Positions 1 through 7,203 of a stretch of 64,000 nucleotides of DNA are shown here, piece by piece. A program made the translations under genes and the position numbers. Numbering within the stretch: position 1 is the first letter of the stretch; every line of letters begins with the position of its first letter. Source of the stretch: Streptomyces iakyrus (GTDB taxonomy: Bacteria > Actinomycetota > Actinomycetes > Streptomycetales > Streptomycetaceae); contig NZ_JNXI01000002.1 of assembly GCF_000717055.1 (NCBI RefSeq), positions 248,001 through 312,000 on the forward strand, given 5' to 3'. The notes beneath the pieces were generated by a model. The model searched no databases. It was not told the origin of the DNA and saw nothing but the letters and a program-made list of their open reading frames with translations.

Positions 1-896
1 GACCGGCGCGTGAGCAGCAGAAGCAGACCGCAGGCGTACGACGTGGTGAGCGCCGGGGCGGTCAGGACGGTGGCCGCCTGCCCGACGAAGAACCAGCGGC
101 CGTCCAGCGGCCCGCTCGCGCAGCAGGCGGCGAGCACGCCACCGCCGAGGCCGAGCGGCAGCCACCGCAGGGCCGTCCGGCGCAGCCAGGCACGGTCCCG
201 GGCGCGCCGTTCGGCCAGCCGGGACTTCGCCGCCGCCAGCCCGCCGAGGAACGCGGCCAGCATGGCGGGCGCGTACAGCAGGTCGGTGCCGAGCGCGGCC
301 GGCAGATCCCGCAGGTGGGTGCCGAGCACCGAGGCGGCGTCGCCCCGGTAGGCGGCGGCGCGCTCGGCGGCCCGGGGCGCGTACGCGGTGGCGGTGACCG
401 GCTCGGTGAGGGCGACGGTCAGCAGCCCGTACCCCAGCAGCAGCGCCGAAAGGAGCAGCAGCAGGGTGGCCGCGAGTCCCAGCGCCGCTCGGACGCCGAG
501 CCCGCTCAGCCCGTACAGCACCAGGGCGAGGACGGCGTACGTCGTCAGGACGTCCCCGGGGTACAGCAGGACCGCGTGAACCGCGCCCAGCGCGAACAGG
601 CCCGCCGTGCGCCGCAGATGACGGGGGGCGAAGGCAGCACCGGCCCGGCGCGCGGCTCGGGCCTGAAGGACGAAGCTGTAGCCGAAAAGGAAGGAGAACA
701 GGACGTAGAACTTTGCGGTGACCAGCGCGGTCACGAGCCACCCGGCGACCCGGTCCGGGGCGGGGGTCCCCGGTCCGCCGCCGTAGACCGTGGCCGGGCC
801 CGCCACGAGCAGGGCGTTGACCACGAGGATGCCGAAGAGGGCGAACCCGCGCAGCACGTCGAGTTCGCCGACCCGCTGAGCACCGGCCCGGTTCAT
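1..896 (-). CDS. YeiB/DUF418-family membrane protein (3' part outside window)
   Basis: Reading leftward from the ATG at 896, about 298 codons stay open to the window edge, so the C-terminus is missing. The N-terminus has the family signature RVGELDVLRGFALFGILVVN, followed by several hydrophobic helices (for example LFSFLFGYSFVLQ and a run of leucines near residue 145). YeiB/DUF418 proteins are polytopic membrane proteins of uncertain, possibly transport, function. The start overlaps the stop of the upstream DUF3592-like gene as ATGA, so the two are probably translationally coupled. Family call is from the LDxLRG motif; substrate unknown. Confidence 0.8.
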   Translation of the reverse strand, partial: MNRAGAQRVGELDVLRGFALFGILVVNALLVAGPATVYGGGPGTPAPDRVAGWLVTALVTAKFYVLFSFLFGYSFVLQARAARRAGAAFAPRHLRRTAGLFALGAVHAVLLYPGDVLTTYAVLALVLYGLSGLGVRAALGLAATLLLLLSALLLGYGLLTVALTEPVTATAYAPRAAERAAAYRGDAASVLGTHLRDLPAALGTDLLYAPAMLAAFLGGLAAAKSRLAERRARDRAWLRRTALRWLPLGLGGGVLAACCASGPLDGRWFFVGQAATVLTAPALTTSYACGLLLLLTRR

Positions 897-1288
897 CCGG
901 CCGTCACGACCCCGGTGCCGAACGCCAGTGTGGCGGACAGGAACCAGCCGAACGACGGGGCCAACAGGTGCCGGGACGTCCACAGTCTGGCCCCGGTGGG
1001 CCGATCGCGCGCGTACACGACCGGCACGCTGTCGCCGACCGGGGGCAGGCCGCAGAACGGCCCGAGCGGGCCCGGATCGAGGACGAATTCCCTTCCCAGG
1101 TGGTCGGAGAACACCACCACCAGCCCCCCGCGCCGCGGGTCGGTCGCCGCACGGGCCGTCACGCGCCCCACCACCCGCCGGCCGCGCGCCCACAGGGCGG
1201 CGGCGGTCGCCAGCGCCCGGACCGCGGCCAGCAGGCTGCCGAGGCCGAGCCCCGTGCACAGCGCGAGCAGCACCACCTGTGCGTTCAC
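893..1288 (-). CDS. small DUF3592-like membrane protein
   Basis: About 131 aa from a GTG at 1288, chosen because GAAGGGG lies 6-7 nt upstream; a longer frame to 1429 exists but adds only low-complexity residues. One N-terminal helix (VVLLALCTGLGLGSLLAAV) and one C-terminal helix (FGWFLSATLAFGTGVV) flank a beta-rich stretch with VVVFSDHLGREF and a V-G-x-x-V-P-V-V-Y pattern, as in DUF3592 proteins. Its TGA overlaps the ATG of the DUF418 gene. Function unknown. It is divergent from the NlpC/P60 gene. Confidence 0.6.
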   Translation of the reverse strand: MNAQVVLLALCTGLGLGSLLAAVRALATAAALWARGRRVVGRVTARAATDPRRGGLVVVFSDHLGREFVLDPGPLGPFCGLPPVGDSVPVVYARDRPTGARLWTSRHLLAPSFGWFLSATLAFGTGVVTAG

Positions 1289-1355
1289 ATCAACCCCTTC
1301 GCCCGGCGCCCTGCTGGCACAACGGCCCGCGGGGCCGCCCGGTTCACACCGTCCT

Positions 1356-1385
1356 TGAACCTCCGCGGGGGAGGGGGCCGTTGTG
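1356..1385 (+). promoter_or_regulatory. ECF-like promoter motif upstream of the NlpC/P60 gene
   Basis: TGAACC at 1356-1361, a 17-nt spacer, then CGTTGTG at 1379-1385, about 28 nt before the ATG at 1414. The same pair of boxes recurs at 3038, 7122 and 10343, so I read it as a -35/-10 pair for an extracytoplasmic-function sigma factor. Which sigma factor is not determinable from this window. Confidence 0.55.
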
Positions 1386-1413
1386 CGGGCGTCCACGTGA
1401 CCGCGAAGGAGCC

Positions 1414-2457
1414 ATGAACCGCATGACACACATCCCGGGCGCGCACGGCCGTCGGACGGCGGCCGTCGTCACGCTGGCCCTGGCCCTGACGGCGACGCTC
1501 CACCAGCCCGCCGTCGCCGAACCGCAGACCCTCGCCGAGGCGCGCGCCGAACTCGACCGCCTCTACCACCGGGCCGAGGTCGCCACGGAGCAGTACAACG
1601 CGCTCGACGCCAAGGTCACCCGGCAGGAGAAGCGCCTCGGAACGCTCCGGACTCAGGTGGCCTCGGCCGAACGGAAACTGAGCCGTCTGAGCGGACTGGC
1701 CGGGGCGGCGGCCCGCTCCCAGTACCGCGGGGGCGGTGTCCCTGCCGAGGTGCAGTTCGTCCTCGCCGGTGATCCGGAACGCGCGCTGGACAACGCGTCC
1801 CTGGCCCGCCAGGCGCAGCTGGCCACCCGGCGGACGGTCAGCACCCTGACGACGGCGGAAGAGGAACTGCGCACCCACAGCAACGCGGCGGCCGAGGAGC
1901 TGAAGCGGCTGCGGAAGAACCGCGGCTCCCTCGGCTCCCACCGCAGGACGATCCGGTCGCGCATCGAAGAGGCCCGGAAGGTGGAGTCGCTGCTGGAGGT
2001 GAAGCAGCGCCGTGAACTGGCCGCACTGGAACGCAGGACGGCCGACGAGGCCCAGGCGGAGTGGGTGCGGTCGGGCGTCCTCGACGGCGCGGGCACCGAG
2101 GGCAGCAGCGCGGGCCGCGAGGCCGTGGCCTTCGCGACCAGGGAGCTCGGCAAGCCGTACGTCTGGGGCGCCGAAGGCCCCGGCTCCTACGACTGCTCCG
2201 GCCTCACCTCGCAGGCGTGGCTGGCGGCGGGCGTGGTCATCCCGCGCACCTCGCAGGAGCAATGGCGGCTGCTGCACCGCGTCCCGGTGGGGAAGATGCG
2301 CCCCGGTGACCTGATCATCTACAACGCCGACGCCAGTCACGTCTCGCTCTACACCGGCGGCGGCCGGATGATCCACGCCCCCCGCCCGGGGCGGCACGTG
2401 ACCGTGGCGCCGGCCGGGTCGATGGAGATCCTCGGGGTGGTGCGGCCCGACGCCTGA
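1414..2457 (+). CDS. secreted coiled-coil NlpC/P60 peptidoglycan hydrolase
   Basis: 347 aa. The ATG at 1414 follows GAAGGA at 1405-1410; the frame is open further upstream but that part is a shadow. Residues 1-35 form a signal peptide ending near AVA-EP. Residues 40-210 are charged heptad-like helices (a RipA/CwlO-style regulatory coiled coil). Residues about 230-347 are an NlpC/P60 domain with catalytic Cys261 (YDCSGLTSQAW) and His309 (DASHVSLYTGG). Such enzymes cut stem-peptide bonds in peptidoglycan outside the membrane. It is the first gene of a cluster that shares an ECF-like promoter motif. Confidence 0.93.
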   Translation: MNRMTHIPGAHGRRTAAVVTLALALTATLHQPAVAEPQTLAEARAELDRLYHRAEVATEQYNALDAKVTRQEKRLGTLRTQVASAERKLSRLSGLAGAAARSQYRGGGVPAEVQFVLAGDPERALDNASLARQAQLATRRTVSTLTTAEEELRTHSNAAAEELKRLRKNRGSLGSHRRTIRSRIEEARKVESLLEVKQRRELAALERRTADEAQAEWVRSGVLDGAGTEGSSAGREAVAFATRELGKPYVWGAEGPGSYDCSGLTSQAWLAAGVVIPRTSQEQWRLLHRVPVGKMRPGDLIIYNADASHVSLYTGGGRMIHAPRPGRHVTVAPAGSMEILGVVRPDA

Positions 2458-2499
2458 CCACCTCAGCCACCGTTTCCACCCCCTCGGCAGGAGATCGCC

Positions 2500-2985
2500 A
2501 TGTCCACCACTCAGACGTCCCCCTCGGTCGCCGGGAGCCAGGCCGCCCCGCCCTCCCCCGCGCCCGGCGAGGAGAAGCCCTCCCCGCCGCGCTTCATCCT
2601 CTACCTCGACGGGCCCGCGTACGCGCAGACCCTGCGCCAGCTGACCCTGTGGACACACCACGTGCTGCTGCCGGTCTACGGCAGGGAGGTCAGCTCCCAG
2701 TCCCCCTGGTGCTCCGTCTGGTGGGAACACCCCGAGGCGGTCGCCCGGTTGCACGGCCTGTGGCTCGCCTGGGGCGATCTCACCGGGCCCGGCTCCGACA
2801 TGACCGGACCGGCCGTCTGGCACCGCGACCACCTGTCGTCGGTCATGGACACCCTGCGCGACCCGCAGGGCCCTTTCGCGGGCTGCAAGCCCGGTATGCA
2901 CCGCCCGAAGGCGGCACCCACCGTCGAGACGATGGATCCCTTCGGACCGCCGCCGCCTCCTCCGCCGCCGTCCCCGTGGTCATGA
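2500..2985 (+). CDS. DUF4913 domain protein
   Basis: 161 aa with GGAG 9 nt upstream of the ATG. After a Pro/Ala-rich N-terminus, residues 30-135 match the DUF4913 pattern: LTLWTHHVLLPVYGR, WCSVWWEHPEAVARLHGLW, then W-H-R-D-H-L and GPFAGC...H. The tail is proline rich with a run of nine prolines. DUF4913 proteins are common on actinobacterial conjugative and integrative elements and near secretion genes, but their activity is unknown. The gene lies 42 nt downstream of the NlpC/P60 gene and is probably co-transcribed with it. Confidence 0.8.
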   Translation: MSTTQTSPSVAGSQAAPPSPAPGEEKPSPPRFILYLDGPAYAQTLRQLTLWTHHVLLPVYGREVSSQSPWCSVWWEHPEAVARLHGLWLAWGDLTGPGSDMTGPAVWHRDHLSSVMDTLRDPQGPFAGCKPGMHRPKAAPTVETMDPFGPPPPPPPPSPWS

Positions 2986-3037
2986 CGGCCGCCGGGTGAA
3001 CACCCGCGCCCCGCGCGGCGCGTGCGGGCGAAGGGGA

Positions 3038-3067
3038 TGAACCGTCCGCCCCCGCGGGCGCGTTGTG
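3038..3067 (+). promoter_or_regulatory. ECF-like promoter motif with leader hairpin
   Basis: TGAACC at 3038-3043, a 17-nt spacer and CGTTGTG at 3061-3067, giving about a 90-nt leader to the ATG at 3161. The leader holds an 8-bp perfect hairpin at 3096-3115 (CGGTGCCG, loop GTCC, CGGCACCG). Confidence 0.55.
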
Positions 3068-3160
3068 TTCGCGATCGGTGCAGCCATCCGGTCGGCGGTG
3101 CCGGTCCCGGCACCGTCACAGGCTCCCCAGGAGCCCTCACCTCCCGGAAGGAAGGGTGAC

Positions 3161-4066
3161 ATGGCAGGATCCGAACACTCCGACGACAGCGCCAACTCCA
3201 ACGCCAGTTCCTACTCGTCCGTCAGGATCTCCGACGACGGAAGGCAGGCGCGGGCCCGGGTCTCCAGCGCGGCGGTCCCGGACGACGCGCCCCCGCTGTT
3301 CGCCGGCGCCGGCACTGGCGTGTACGACCAGACCGCCCGGCAGTATTACGCGGTCAACACGGCCCAGCCGAAGGGCCAGCAGGTCGCGCGGTGGAGCAAG
3401 AGCGCCGCCGCGTGGGTCGCGGAGAACAAGTCCCGCGTCGTCAAGGCACTGGTCGACGTCGCCCCGACGATCATCCAGGGCGCCTCGGCGTTCACGTCCG
3501 GCCGGGCCGCCACGATCGTGAACGGCGTCGGCATAGCCGCGCAGGCCGGTGTGGCCGGCTACGAACTCTACGGCCAGCATCAGCAGTCGAGGGCGGGCGG
3601 CCACGTGGACCCGGTCCAGGTGAGCGCGAGCGTCGGCAGGCTCGTTTCCACGGCGCTGAACACCTACGCCGCCGTTGCCGACCAGGAGTCCTCGACGACC
3701 AAGATGGTCGGCGGAGCGGGTTCATGGGTGGCCGGAGGCGCCACGATGACCGACGTCATGCACCACGCCCACACCGACCCGGGACGGACGGCGCAGGACC
3801 CCGGCTACGAGATGTACGGGATGCACCGCAACCCGGTGCTCGGCAACCAGCCGGGACAGTATCCGCCCGGGTTCACCCCGGCCACGGCGCCGCCGTCCTC
3901 CACTTCGTCCCTGTCGGCGCCGGCCGGCAACGCCCCGGTCAACAACACCCCGGCCGGGAACTTCAGCCCGGCCGGCACCTCCAGCGGACGCGTGAGCAGT
4001 CAGCAGCCGGCACAGACGCAGCCGTCCGCGAAGGCCCAGGGCAAGAAGCCGGTCGGCCGCCGCTGA
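3161..4066 (+). CDS. uncharacterised protein with a hydrophobic middle and low-complexity ends
   Basis: 301 aa from the ATG at 3161, preceded by GGAAGGAAGGG; the frame is open to 3065 but lacks a better start. The N-terminal 40 residues are Ser/Asn/Asp rich. Residues 100-210 contain weakly hydrophobic Ala/Gly/Val helices (TIVNGVGIAAQAGVAGYELY, WVAGGATMTDVMHH), and residues 240-301 are Pro/Ala/Ser/Asn rich with a basic end. There is no signal peptide. I do not recognise a family. It carries its own ECF-like promoter motif, so it is probably co-regulated with the NlpC/P60 gene. Confidence 0.7.
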   Translation: MAGSEHSDDSANSNASSYSSVRISDDGRQARARVSSAAVPDDAPPLFAGAGTGVYDQTARQYYAVNTAQPKGQQVARWSKSAAAWVAENKSRVVKALVDVAPTIIQGASAFTSGRAATIVNGVGIAAQAGVAGYELYGQHQQSRAGGHVDPVQVSASVGRLVSTALNTYAAVADQESSTTKMVGGAGSWVAGGATMTDVMHHAHTDPGRTAQDPGYEMYGMHRNPVLGNQPGQYPPGFTPATAPPSSTSSLSAPAGNAPVNNTPAGNFSPAGTSSGRVSSQQPAQTQPSAKAQGKKPVGRR

Positions 4067-4090
4067 GGGACACCGCACCGCCGTACCGGC

Positions 4091-4132
4091 GCGGGCGTGC
4101 CGGGGCTGAACCGCCGGCCCCGGCACGCCCGC
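4091..4132. terminator. strong hairpin between two unknown genes
   Basis: A perfect 16-bp stem (4091-4106 with 4117-4132) encloses the 10-nt loop TGAACCGCCG, 25 nt after the stop at 4066. No T-run follows, as is usual in Streptomyces. The TGAACC in the loop resembles the local -35 box, but the partner box is poor. Confidence 0.6.
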
Positions 4133-4177
4133 TGCTGTCCCCCTTGTCCGCACCTTCCGACCTGAGAGAGGGCCACC

Positions 4178-5455
4178 GTGGCGGATGACAACGCGGCCTC
4201 CCCGAACCGGAACGGGCCGGCCGCGGAGCGTCCCGAGGCCGCACTGGCGCGTCAGCTGATCGCGACCGAGTACCGCCTGCGGGAAGGGCGCCGCGGCACC
4301 GGACGCGACGCGGCGGACACGCCGGGCGTCTGGAGCCGCCTGGCGGAGCGCCTGCGCACGCTCGTCGGCCGGCTGTCCGGCCGGTACCGGGCCGGTGCCG
4401 GCGGCCCGGACGAAGGCGCGGCCGGGTCCTGGCAGCCGGTCCCGGCGCAGACGACCGCCCCCGACCCGACCCGTGTGGACGGGCTGTCCCCGGAGGGTGC
4501 CGGACCGTCGGCGCACCCGGACATGGTGCGCCTGGAACGGCGGATCGGCCGGCTGCCGACGCTTCGGCACGAGGCCTTCGAGGACGCGGTGCTCCACCTG
4601 CTGCGGACCGACGACCGGTTCAGGAAGGCGTACGAGCGGTCCCCGGAGAGCATGCCGACGGTCGCCCGGTACGCGGCCAACGCCCATATGCGGGAGGCGC
4701 TGCGGGAGTCGTCTGCGGGCGCGGACCCACAGGAGCGCGCGTCGCCGCGGGTCGGCCCGTCCCGGACCGCGTCGGTCGCGCGCGCGAACGTCACCACCGG
4801 CAGTGCTGCGCAGACGGAGACCGAGGCGGGCACCCGCACCGCCGCCGAGGCGCTGGACGCCGTCCGCGACCGGATCATGGCAGCCGACGCACGGCAGTTC
4901 GCGGCGCTGCGCGCACGCTGGGAGCGTGCGGCCGGCCGGGAGCGGCCGGACACCGCACCGCCCCCGGCCCGGGACCGGAGCGGATTCGGGGGCCCCGGGC
5001 AGGACGAGATGGCCGACGGGCAAGCCTTCCGGGCGGCCCAGCGGGGCCAGTGGGAACGACTCGGCACCGGCGCCACCGCCTCCTCCGCCTCCACCGCGGC
5101 CCTCGACGGCGAGGGCTTCCGGGCCGCCGTCGAAGCCCGGCGGGCGCAACTGGGCAACGGCCCCACCGCCGTTCCGCGCTCCACCGACGCCTTCGACGGC
5201 CAGGCCTTCCTCGCGGCCGAGCGAGCCGCTCAGGGAGCCGGGCGGGACCCGGACCGCGCCGGGCCGCCGACGGACGCCGTCAGGAGCACGCCCCCGCCGC
5301 CCCTGCTCAGCAGCGAGGGACACGCGACCGTACGCAACTCCCTCGACACCCTTCGGCCCTTCGCCACCTCCACGGCCCCGGACACGCCGACGCGTCCGCA
5401 CCGCCCCGCGCAGGTCCACACCCCCACCACCCCCCAGAAGAGAGGACGGACATGA
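4178..5455 (+). CDS. uncharacterised charged protein with C-terminal internal repeats
   Basis: 425 aa from a GTG at 4178 with GAGAGAGG upstream. The protein is Arg/Ala rich and has no signal peptide or membrane segment. Residues about 270-370 contain three degenerate repeats that begin (F)xAA(Q/V)(E/R) and end in LGTG/LGNG-like turns, each near 40 residues (starting around QAFRAAQ, GFRAAVEA and AFLAAERA). The central part (LERRIGRLPTLRHEAFEDAVLHLL) is helical. I recognise no family. Its stop overlaps an ATG of a 13-codon mini-ORF that leads to the thaumatin-GH128 gene, so an operon is likely. Confidence 0.7.
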   Translation: MADDNAASPNRNGPAAERPEAALARQLIATEYRLREGRRGTGRDAADTPGVWSRLAERLRTLVGRLSGRYRAGAGGPDEGAAGSWQPVPAQTTAPDPTRVDGLSPEGAGPSAHPDMVRLERRIGRLPTLRHEAFEDAVLHLLRTDDRFRKAYERSPESMPTVARYAANAHMREALRESSAGADPQERASPRVGPSRTASVARANVTTGSAAQTETEAGTRTAAEALDAVRDRIMAADARQFAALRARWERAAGRERPDTAPPPARDRSGFGGPGQDEMADGQAFRAAQRGQWERLGTGATASSASTAALDGEGFRAAVEARRAQLGNGPTAVPRSTDAFDGQAFLAAERAAQGAGRDPDRAGPPTDAVRSTPPPPLLSSEGHATVRNSLDTLRPFATSTAPDTPTRPHRPAQVHTPTTPQKRGRT

Positions 5456-5493
5456 CGTACGTCGCCCCGGAGGGAGGCGAGGTCCGTGCGTAG
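5452..5493 (+). CDS. 13-codon overlapping mini-ORF (possible coupling leader)
   Basis: ATG at 5452 overlaps the previous TGA as ATGA and has GAGGAC just upstream. The peptide MTYVAPEGGEVRA ends at TAG 5491-5493, overlapping the GTG start at 5486 of the next gene in another frame. Inside it lies GAGGGAGG, the ribosome site for the next gene. It may pass ribosomes from one cistron to the next; a functional peptide is less likely. Confidence 0.35.
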   Translation: MTYVAPEGGEVRA

Positions 5494-7087
5494 ACCGCTC
5501 CCGCGCCGCCCCGCCTCGTTCCTGCTCGCACTGCTCCTGGTCGTGGCCGGTGTCACCGGTATCGCGCTGCTGATCCAGAACCAGCGCTCGGACGGCGTGA
5601 GTATCGCGGGGACACCGGCCGCCGGCGTCGGTTCCCCCGAGCACACCGTCACCTTCCGCAACACGACGGACCACCGCATCTGGATCGGCAGCACGGTCAA
5701 CGCCGACGGGTCGGCCCCGCTCACCGGGCTGCCCACGCTGGACCCGGGCCGGTCCCCCACCGTCACCGTCCCCGAGCAGTCCGGCGCCGGGCACTGGCGC
5801 GGCAAGTTCTTCGCCCGCGAGGGCTGCACCGGCGAGGAGGGGAGCACGTTCCACTGCGCCGTCGGCGACTGTGGCCCCTACGCCGACCGGTGCTCGACCG
5901 GTGAACAGCCGACCGGTCTGGCCGAGTTCAACTTCGACCCGAAGGACGGCGCGACACCCTGGTACAACGTCAGCTACGTCAACGCCGTCGCCGCGCCGAT
6001 CACCATCACGCCCGACGGCGTGACACCGCCCGACTCGGGCGAGTGCGCGCCGGCGGGGTGCGCCACGGACCTACTGGCCGCCTGCCCGGCGGACAACCTG
6101 GTCCGGGACGAGGCCACCGGCCGGCCCCTGGTCTGCGTCAACCCGAACCGGGACGCCACGACGCCCTACAGTGACGCGCTCGCCGCGAAGTGCCCGACCG
6201 CGTACAGCTGGTCCAAGCACGACACCGAGCAGGGCAACCAGGTCGTGTACCAGTGCCGGGAGTGCACGGGCCTGACCGTCACGTTCCACGGCAGCGGCGA
6301 CGGCGCCACCGCGCCCGGCCCCGCCGCCCCCGGGCAGCCCCGTAGCGGCGACACCCCGGCGGCCTCCGGCAAGGGCGTCGCCCTGAACCCCGTGGCGGGC
6401 GCCCCCGAGGCCCTGGCCGACTCCGGTTCGTCCTGGTTCTACAACTGGGCCTCCTCCGCCGGCGGCGTCACCGGCACCACCGGCGCCGAGTACGTTCCGA
6501 TGATCTGGGGGCCCGGGTCGGTGACCGACGCCGAGCTGGGGCAGGCGGCCCGCGAGGGGAAGGCGCTGCTCGGCTTCAACGAGCCGGACCGTCCGGACCA
6601 GGCCGGCCTGTCCCCCGAGCAGGCGCTCGACCTGTGGCCCCGCCTGGAGTCCACCGGCCTGAGGCTGGGCGCGCCCGCGGTCGCCTCCGGCGCGGACGTG
6701 CCAGGCGGCTGGCTGGACCGGTTCATGACCGGGGCCGAACAGCGGGGCCTGCGGGTCGACTTCATCCCCGTGCACTGGTACGGCGCCGACTTCGGGCCCG
6801 GCGCGGCCGACCAGTTGCGCGGCTATCTGCAGGCCGTCCACGACCGCTACAAGAAGCCGGTCTGGCTCACCGAGTACGCCCTCACCGACTTCTCCCGGGG
6901 TGCCCCGCGCTACCCGGGTGAGCAGGAGCAGACCGACTTCGTCCGGTCGTCGACCGAGATACTGAACAAGCTGGACTTCGTCGAGCGGTACGCCTGGTTC
7001 GCGCTGTCGAGGGAGACCAGCCCGACGGGTCTGTACGACGGGGCGGTGCCCAACGCGAGCGGGCGGGTCTACCGCGAGGTGCGCTGA
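5486..7087 (+). CDS. membrane-anchored thaumatin-GH128 fusion, predicted beta-1,3-glucanase
   Basis: 533 aa from a GTG at 5486. Residues 12-30 form a signal anchor. Residues about 48-275 resemble a thaumatin-like domain: HTVTFRNTTDHRIWIG, the GDCG cysteine motif, PTGLAEF, the late CPTAYSW and many cysteines. Residues about 300-533 resemble a GH128 (Asl1-like) endo-beta-1,3-glucanase, with Glu366 in LLGFNEPD as likely acid/base, Glu463 in WLTEYAL as likely nucleophile, and VHWYG between them. Thaumatin-like proteins can bind beta-1,3-glucan and GH128 enzymes cleave it, so a fungal or oomycete wall is the inferred substrate. Confidence 0.85.
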   Translation: MRRPLPRRPASFLLALLLVVAGVTGIALLIQNQRSDGVSIAGTPAAGVGSPEHTVTFRNTTDHRIWIGSTVNADGSAPLTGLPTLDPGRSPTVTVPEQSGAGHWRGKFFAREGCTGEEGSTFHCAVGDCGPYADRCSTGEQPTGLAEFNFDPKDGATPWYNVSYVNAVAAPITITPDGVTPPDSGECAPAGCATDLLAACPADNLVRDEATGRPLVCVNPNRDATTPYSDALAAKCPTAYSWSKHDTEQGNQVVYQCRECTGLTVTFHGSGDGATAPGPAAPGQPRSGDTPAASGKGVALNPVAGAPEALADSGSSWFYNWASSAGGVTGTTGAEYVPMIWGPGSVTDAELGQAAREGKALLGFNEPDRPDQAGLSPEQALDLWPRLESTGLRLGAPAVASGADVPGGWLDRFMTGAEQRGLRVDFIPVHWYGADFGPGAADQLRGYLQAVHDRYKKPVWLTEYALTDFSRGAPRYPGEQEQTDFVRSSTEILNKLDFVERYAWFALSRETSPTGLYDGAVPNASGRVYREVR

Positions 7088-7121
7088 GGCACCGCCCGGC
7101 AGTAAGGACGGGCCCCGGCGT

Positions 7122-7150
7122 TGAACCGTCCTCACCCCGCACGCGTTGTG
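7122..7150 (+). promoter_or_regulatory. orphan ECF-like promoter motif
   Basis: TGAACC at 7122-7127, a 16-nt spacer, CGTTGTG at 7144-7150. Downstream come a hairpin (7153-7183), AAGGAG at 7190-7195 and an ATG at 7201, yet the only convincing gene beyond is on the opposite strand. Confidence 0.5.
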
Positions 7151-7152
7151 CG

Positions 7153-7183
7153 GATGCCTGCCGGCGCATCGCCGGCAGGCATC
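7153..7183. terminator. perfect 14-bp hairpin at the 3' end of the SARP gene
   Basis: GATGCCTGCCGGCG pairs with 7170-7183 across the loop CAT. It lies 20 nt beyond the SARP stop and could terminate that gene. It also begins 3 nt after the plus-strand -10 box, so it would form the 5' end of any transcript made there. Confidence 0.6.
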
Positions 7184-7203
7184 ACCCACGAAGGAGAGCC
7201 ATG

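Noticed and set aside
315..1358. Plus-strand 347-codon frame at the left end
   Set aside because: Low-complexity product; the minus strand encodes the DUF418 and DUF3592-like proteins with membrane helices and an ATGA junction.
2940..2985. Proline-codon run as a repeat or CRISPR-like element
   Set aside because: It is a simple CCG/CCT run inside the DUF4913 gene. No direct-repeat array with spacers exists anywhere in the window.
4107..4136. Fifth TGAACC box as another ECF-like promoter
   Set aside because: The partner is CGCTGCT (4 of 7), and the -35 lies in the loop of a perfect 16-bp terminator-like stem.
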